Shown here: one piece after another, positions 6,133-8,937 of the stretch
Position numbering within the stretch: the stretch's first letter is position 1
How the letters are laid out: the number at the start of each line of letters is the position of its first letter
Source: an uncultured Clostridia bacterium
Lineage (GTDB): Bacteria > Bacillota > Clostridia > Christensenellales > UBA1242
Direction of reading: 5' to 3'
DNA: 8,937 nt
Assembly (NCBI GenBank): GCA_946615295.1
Contig: CAMOHL010000024.1
Coordinates: forward strand, 1 to 8,937
Position numbers and translations under genes: made by a program
The notes under the pieces: generated by a model
Told to the model about the DNA's origin: nothing
The model's input: only the letters and a program-made list of their open reading frames with translations
Databases searched by the model: none

Positions 6133-6847
6133 ACAACTCCTTAACTCTTTTTTGCATTTTGCATATTAGTTCTGGCTTTAAACTTGCTCCACCAATAAGA
6201 GCTCCATCAACAACATCAATCATCGCAATTTCTTCATAATTCTTTTCACCAAAACTTCCACCATACAAAGTAAATTCGACATTTGTATATTTCTTTATTG
6301 CAGACAAAACTGTTTTGATGTGTTGTGAACTTGCAACATTGTTTGAGCCAATTGCCCAAATAGGTTCATAAGCAATGATAACTTTGTTTATGTCGATATC
6401 TTTCAAAATTTCATTGAGCTCACTCAAAACATATCTAACAGCATATTCTTCTTGTTTTGTAGGATCAGAATAAAGTTCCTCTCCAACACAAATGATTGGA
6501 GTAATGTTGTTTTCTATCAATCTCTTAACCTTTTCATTTGTTTGAATCAATGTTTCAGTGTTATATTTTTTCCTTTCACTATGACCTACAATACAAAATT
6601 GAACACCAATTTTTGCGAGCATCTCTGCACTAACTTCTCCAGTGTGAGCACCTTTTTCAAATTCACTAACATTTTGTGCACCAATAAACACTTTGTTTGA
6701 TTTATTCAATTTTGTGTATTCCCTAATATCGCAAAAATTTGGACATATTATAACATTGTCATAGTTTTCATCTTTCATTGCTTCCATGTATTTTTCAACA
6801 TCTACCACATTCATCTTAAAATTACATGCAAAAATAAACTTTTTCAT
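6125..6847 (-). CDS. tpiA: Triosephosphate isomerase
   Basis: Interconverts dihydroxyacetone phosphate and glyceraldehyde 3-phosphate; a cytosolic (beta/alpha)8 barrel. The 240 residues are slightly fewer than the usual 250 or so. Catalytic residues are in place: N9 and K11 in CNFKMN, H89 in IVGHSERK, and E161 in IIAYEPIWAIG. Phosphate-binding loops are visible as LYGGSFG (194-200) and DGALIGGASLKP (214-225). Two small departures from consensus are seen: the opening GNWKMN is CNFKMN, and flexible loop 6 continues as IGSNNVAS rather than IGTGxxAS; neither removes a catalytic residue. The ATG at 6847 has a strong purine-rich site (GAGGAGAAGGA) just upstream. It follows pgk by 54 bp and overlaps gpmI, as in the Bacillus lower-glycolysis operon. 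A hairpin precedes its ribosome binding site. Confidence 0.97.
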   Translation of the reverse strand: MKKFIFACNFKMNVVDVEKYMEAMKDENYDNVIICPNFCDIREYTKLNKSNKVFIGAQNVSEFEKGAHTGEVSAEMLAKIGVQFCIVGHSERKKYNTETLIQTNEKVKRLIENNITPIICVGEELYSDPTKQEEYAVRYVLSELNEILKDIDINKVIIAYEPIWAIGSNNVASSQHIKTVLSAIKKYTNVEFTLYGGSFGEKNYEEIAMIDVVDGALIGGASLKPELICKMQKRVKELYE

Positions 6848-6864
6848 AATTCCTTCTCCTCGTT

Positions 6865-6889
6865 GTGTTATACAATTTTTGTATAATAC
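6865..6889 (-). promoter_or_regulatory. 11-bp inverted repeat in the pgk-tpiA gap
   Basis: Arms 6865-6875 and 6879-6889 pair over 11 bp (one G-U/G-T position) with a 3-base loop, ending 5 bases before the tpiA Shine-Dalgarno. There is no T run on the minus strand, so it is not a terminator. It may be an mRNA processing or stability hairpin. A weak promoter is also possible here: TTGAAT at 6896-6891 and TATAAC at 6872-6867, spaced 18 bp. Confidence 0.5.
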
Positions 6890-6901
6890 TATTCAAAATT
6901 T

Positions 6902-8083
6902 TTATTCACTCAAGACATCAATTGCTGGCAAATTCTTTCCTTCAAGCAATTTCAAACTTGCACCACCACCTGTTGAGATGTGGCTAAATCCATCTTTTAG
7001 TCCAAATTTTTCAACTGCGCTGACAACATCACCACCACCAACGACAGACAAAACTCTTTTATTTTTTGTTATGAGTTCTGCAACACTTTTTGTTCCATTT
7101 GCAAACATCTCTTTTTCATAGACACCCATTGGTCCATTCCAAACAATAGTTTTTGCCCTTTTTATGTATTTTTTAAACAACTTTATGGTCTTTGGTCCAA
7201 TATCTAAGCCCATACAATCATCAGGTATTTTATCAAGTTTATATATTTCTGCTGAGCTCTCATCATCAATGCTTTTTGCACAAACAAAATCGACAGGTAA
7301 AATAATTTTAACTTTTCTGTTGATTGCTTCTTTTATCACATTGTAACAAAAATCAATTTGCTCATCATCAACAATAGAGTTGCCAACATTGCCCTTGATT
7401 GCCTTTAAGAAAGTGAAGCACATTCCACCACCAATCAAAATAACATCAACTTTTTGTAGAAGATTTTCTATCACTTGAATTTTGTCGTTTATCTTTGCTC
7501 CACCCAAAATTGCAACAAATGGCTTTTTTGGCTCTCTTAAAATTTCTTCAAAAGTTTCAACTTCTTTTTGAACAAGCAATCCCATTGCGCTTGGCAACTT
7601 TTTTGCAACACCGTATGTTGAAGCATGTTTTCTGTGGCTTGTTCCAAAAGCATCAAACACAAAAATATCTGCAAGTTCAGCAAGTCCCTCAACCATTTTG
7701 TCATCACATTGTTCTTCTCCTGCTTCAAATCTCAAATTTTCCAAGAGAAGAATCTCTCCACCTTTGAGTTCGTTTGACATTTTTGTTGCAGTTTCGCCAA
7801 CAACTTCATCGCAAAAATATATTTTTGTTCTTGGTAGCAACTCTTTTAGATGCTCAAAAACAGGTTTGAGAGAATACTTTTCATCTCTCTTTCCGTCAGG
7901 TCTTCCCAAATGAGAGCACACAACAAGTTTTGCTCTTCTTGCAAGCAAATATTCTATTGTTGGAAGTTCTGCAGTCATCCTAACATCACTTGTGATTTTT
8001 CCATCTTTCAATGGCACATTGAAATCTACTCTCAACAAAACTCGCTTGTTTTCAAAATCATAATCATAAATTGTTTTTTTCAT
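6902..8083 (-). CDS. pgk: Phosphoglycerate kinase
   Basis: Transfers phosphate from 1,3-bisphosphoglycerate to ADP, the first ATP-forming step of glycolysis, in the cytosol. The 393 residues match the family length. N-domain substrate residues are visible: LLRVDFNVPLKDGKI (D20, N22), R35, SHLGRPDG (H58, R61), LRFEAGEE (R118) and SHRKHAS (R151). The nucleotide-binding C domain has GGAKINDKI (194-202), the GGG block (218-220), GPMGVYEKEMF (E323), VVGGGDVVSAV (348-357) and STGGGASLKLLEG (370-382). Slight departures from consensus are FDAFG for the usual NDAFG (143-147) and Lys378 where Glu is common. The ATG at 8083 is preceded by AGGTGG (8093-8088). It is the first gene of the pgk-tpiA-gpmI run. 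gapA, which normally precedes it, is absent, replaced by dusB. Confidence 0.98.
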   Translation of the reverse strand: MKKTIYDYDFENKRVLLRVDFNVPLKDGKITSDVRMTAELPTIEYLLARRAKLVVCSHLGRPDGKRDEKYSLKPVFEHLKELLPRTKIYFCDEVVGETATKMSNELKGGEILLLENLRFEAGEEQCDDKMVEGLAELADIFVFDAFGTSHRKHASTYGVAKKLPSAMGLLVQKEVETFEEILREPKKPFVAILGGAKINDKIQVIENLLQKVDVILIGGGMCFTFLKAIKGNVGNSIVDDEQIDFCYNVIKEAINRKVKIILPVDFVCAKSIDDESSAEIYKLDKIPDDCMGLDIGPKTIKLFKKYIKRAKTIVWNGPMGVYEKEMFANGTKSVAELITKNKRVLSVVGGGDVVSAVEKFGLKDGFSHISTGGGASLKLLEGKNLPAIDVLSE

Positions 8084-8093
8084 AATACCACCT

Positions 8094-8118
8094 AATATAT
8101 TTTATAATAAAATATATT
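8094..8118 (-). promoter_or_regulatory. Perfect 11-bp inverted repeat abutting the pgk ribosome binding site
   Basis: Arms 8094-8104 (AATATATTTTA) and 8108-8118 (TAAAATATATT) are perfectly complementary around TAA. The lower arm touches the AGGTGG site of pgk. It is all A/T, so chance is a real possibility. The same span holds the only -10-like boxes for pgk (TATATT 8116-8111 and a TATAAA), so it could be an operator over a promoter; TTGTTA (8137-8132) is 15 bp from TATATT, a poor spacing, so I do not call a firm promoter. Confidence 0.4.
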
Positions 8119-8150
8119 TTTTTCAAAATAATAACAAGTTAAAAAGCAAA

Positions 8151-8180
8151 TAATCAAAAATATTGACAGTTTTTTGATTA
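8151..8180 (-). terminator. Probable weak terminator after dusB, with an alternative pairing
   Basis: Perfect 10-bp arms TAATCAAAAA (8151-8160) and TTTTTGATTA (8171-8180) enclose a 10-base loop 7 bases past the dusB stop. The minus-strand continuation is T-rich (TTTGCTTTTT). The stem is nearly all A/U, so termination may be partial. A second pairing, GCAAATAATC (8146-8155) with GATTATTTGC (8185-8194), shares 8151-8155 and cannot form at the same time. Confidence 0.5.
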
Positions 8181-8186
8181 AACAGA

Positions 8187-8937
8187 TTATTTGCAATCAT
8201 ATGTTCTAATAATATATTGCAAAAAATTCAAAACTTCTTCAACCGTTGTTTTTTGCAACAATTGAAGTTTGACATCGTTTGGAATAGAAACCCCTTTGAA
8301 ATATTGCAAAAGTTGTTTTCTCATATTCAAAACAACAAATCTTTCATCGTAATATTTCATAAGCAAATCAAACTGATTTTTTATGCAATCATATTTGTTG
8401 AATGGAATATCTCTGTTTGTTAGTTCAGCAAAAATATGTGGATTGCCAACAGCGCCCCTTCCTATCGCAACAGCATCACAACCGGTAACTTTTAAAATTT
8501 TTTGATAGCTTTCTCTATCAACAACATCTCCATTGGCAACAACAGGAATATTTACGGCTTTTTTAACTTTTGCAATCTCTTCATAATCAGCAAAACCACT
8601 ATATCCCTGACTTTTTAATCTACCATGAACAGTTATCATAGATGCCCCCGCTTTTTCAATTGCCTTTGCAAATTGAACGGCATTATTCTCTTCGTAACCC
8701 AATCTCATTTTGACGGTTACTGGCCTTTTTGAGACTCTAACACTTGCAGAAACAATTTCACTTGCAAGGTCTATATTTGTCATCAAAAAACTACCTTCAC
8801 CATTTTTTACAATTTTTGGTGCAGGACATCCCATATTTATGTCAATGATATCAAATTCATCTAGCACTGGATGTTGAATTGCCCTATACATAACATCAGG
8901 TTCGTGTCCAAAAAGTTGAACAACTTTTATGTCTTCA
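8187..8937 (-). CDS. dusB: tRNA dihydrouridine synthase, DusB/NifR3 type (5' end outside window)
   Basis: Dus enzymes use FMN and NADPH to reduce specific uridines in the tRNA D-loop. The frame is open to the right edge, so the Met codon at 8891 is internal: the upstream codons read EDIKVVQLFGHEPDV, a conserved Dus strand (VQLFG). About 249 residues are visible of a usual 320 or so; roughly 70 N-terminal residues, including the first FMN-binding strand, are missing. Motifs include DIIDINMGCPAPKIVKNGEG with the catalytic Cys codon at 8828-8826, VKMRLGYEENN, MITVHGRLKSQGYSG, IPVVANGDV and the phosphate-binding AIGRGAVGNPHIF. The C-terminal helical domain (RKQLLQYFKG onward) binds tRNA. In Firmicutes the Dus set is variable, so the exact uridine target cannot be stated. 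It lies 103 bp upstream of pgk, with a weak hairpin between. Confidence 0.93.
   Translation of the reverse strand, partial: EDIKVVQLFGHEPDVMYRAIQHPVLDEFDIIDINMGCPAPKIVKNGEGSFLMTNIDLASEIVSASVRVSKRPVTVKMRLGYEENNAVQFAKAIEKAGASMITVHGRLKSQGYSGFADYEEIAKVKKAVNIPVVANGDVVDRESYQKILKVTGCDAVAIGRGAVGNPHIFAELTNRDIPFNKYDCIKNQFDLLMKYYDERFVVLNMRKQLLQYFKGVSIPNDVKLQLLQKTTVEEVLNFLQYIIRTYDCK

Noticed and set aside
8187..8891. dusB starting at Met codon 8891
   Set aside because: The frame stays open to the window edge and encodes the conserved VQLFG strand upstream, so this Met is internal.
1..8937. tmRNA (ssrA), tRNA genes, CRISPR arrays or insertion sequences
   Set aside because: I looked for the T-arm GGTTCGA-type motif, CCA-end structures, regularly spaced repeats and transposase motifs on both strands and saw none; the only long repeat is the smpB duplication.

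Overview
The window is strongly A+T-rich and reads as chromosome from a low-GC Gram-positive-type bacterium, probably an uncultured Firmicute/Clostridia-like lineage. This rests on AG-rich Shine-Dalgarno sites, TTGACA/TATAAT-type promoters, Lys/Asn-rich proteins, a lipobox lipoprotein with a group-3-like bacterial Ig domain, and Bacillus/Clostridium-style gene neighbourhoods. TGA is used as a normal stop (gpmI) and Trp is TGG, so this is not a code-4 mollicute. Species assignment is not possible from the sequence alone.

Almost everything is on the minus strand, so the biological order runs from high to low coordinates: dusB (partial, tRNA dihydrouridine synthase) - pgk - tpiA - gpmI (three glycolytic enzymes; tpiA and gpmI overlap by 8 bp) - a 70-residue two-helix membrane protein with its own promoter and terminator - secG (own promoter and terminator) - rnr (RNase R) - smpB. 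This joins two neighbourhoods that are separate in Bacillus: the lower-glycolysis operon (here without gapA or eno) and the secG-rnr-smpB translocation/ribosome-rescue group. The one plus-strand gene is a lipoprotein at the left end, with a clear sigma-A promoter, a good ribosome binding site and a shared bidirectional terminator facing smpB.

The most unusual feature is at the left edge. Bases 1-109 are a second copy of the smpB 5' end, in the same orientation, matching 1493-1601 at 108 of 109 positions with one silent change. The lipoprotein gene lies between the two copies. This is either a real recent smpB duplication (or gene conversion) or an assembly artefact; the window ends before this can be decided.

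Other points worth a look are 11-bp-arm hairpins directly upstream of the pgk and tpiA ribosome binding sites, two mutually exclusive hairpins after dusB, a RNase R without the usual basic C-terminal tail, and the unrecognised small membrane protein. There are no tRNA or rRNA genes, no recognisable tmRNA, no CRISPR array and no transposase. I do not see a clearly new multi-gene system; most of the window is conserved housekeeping sequence.
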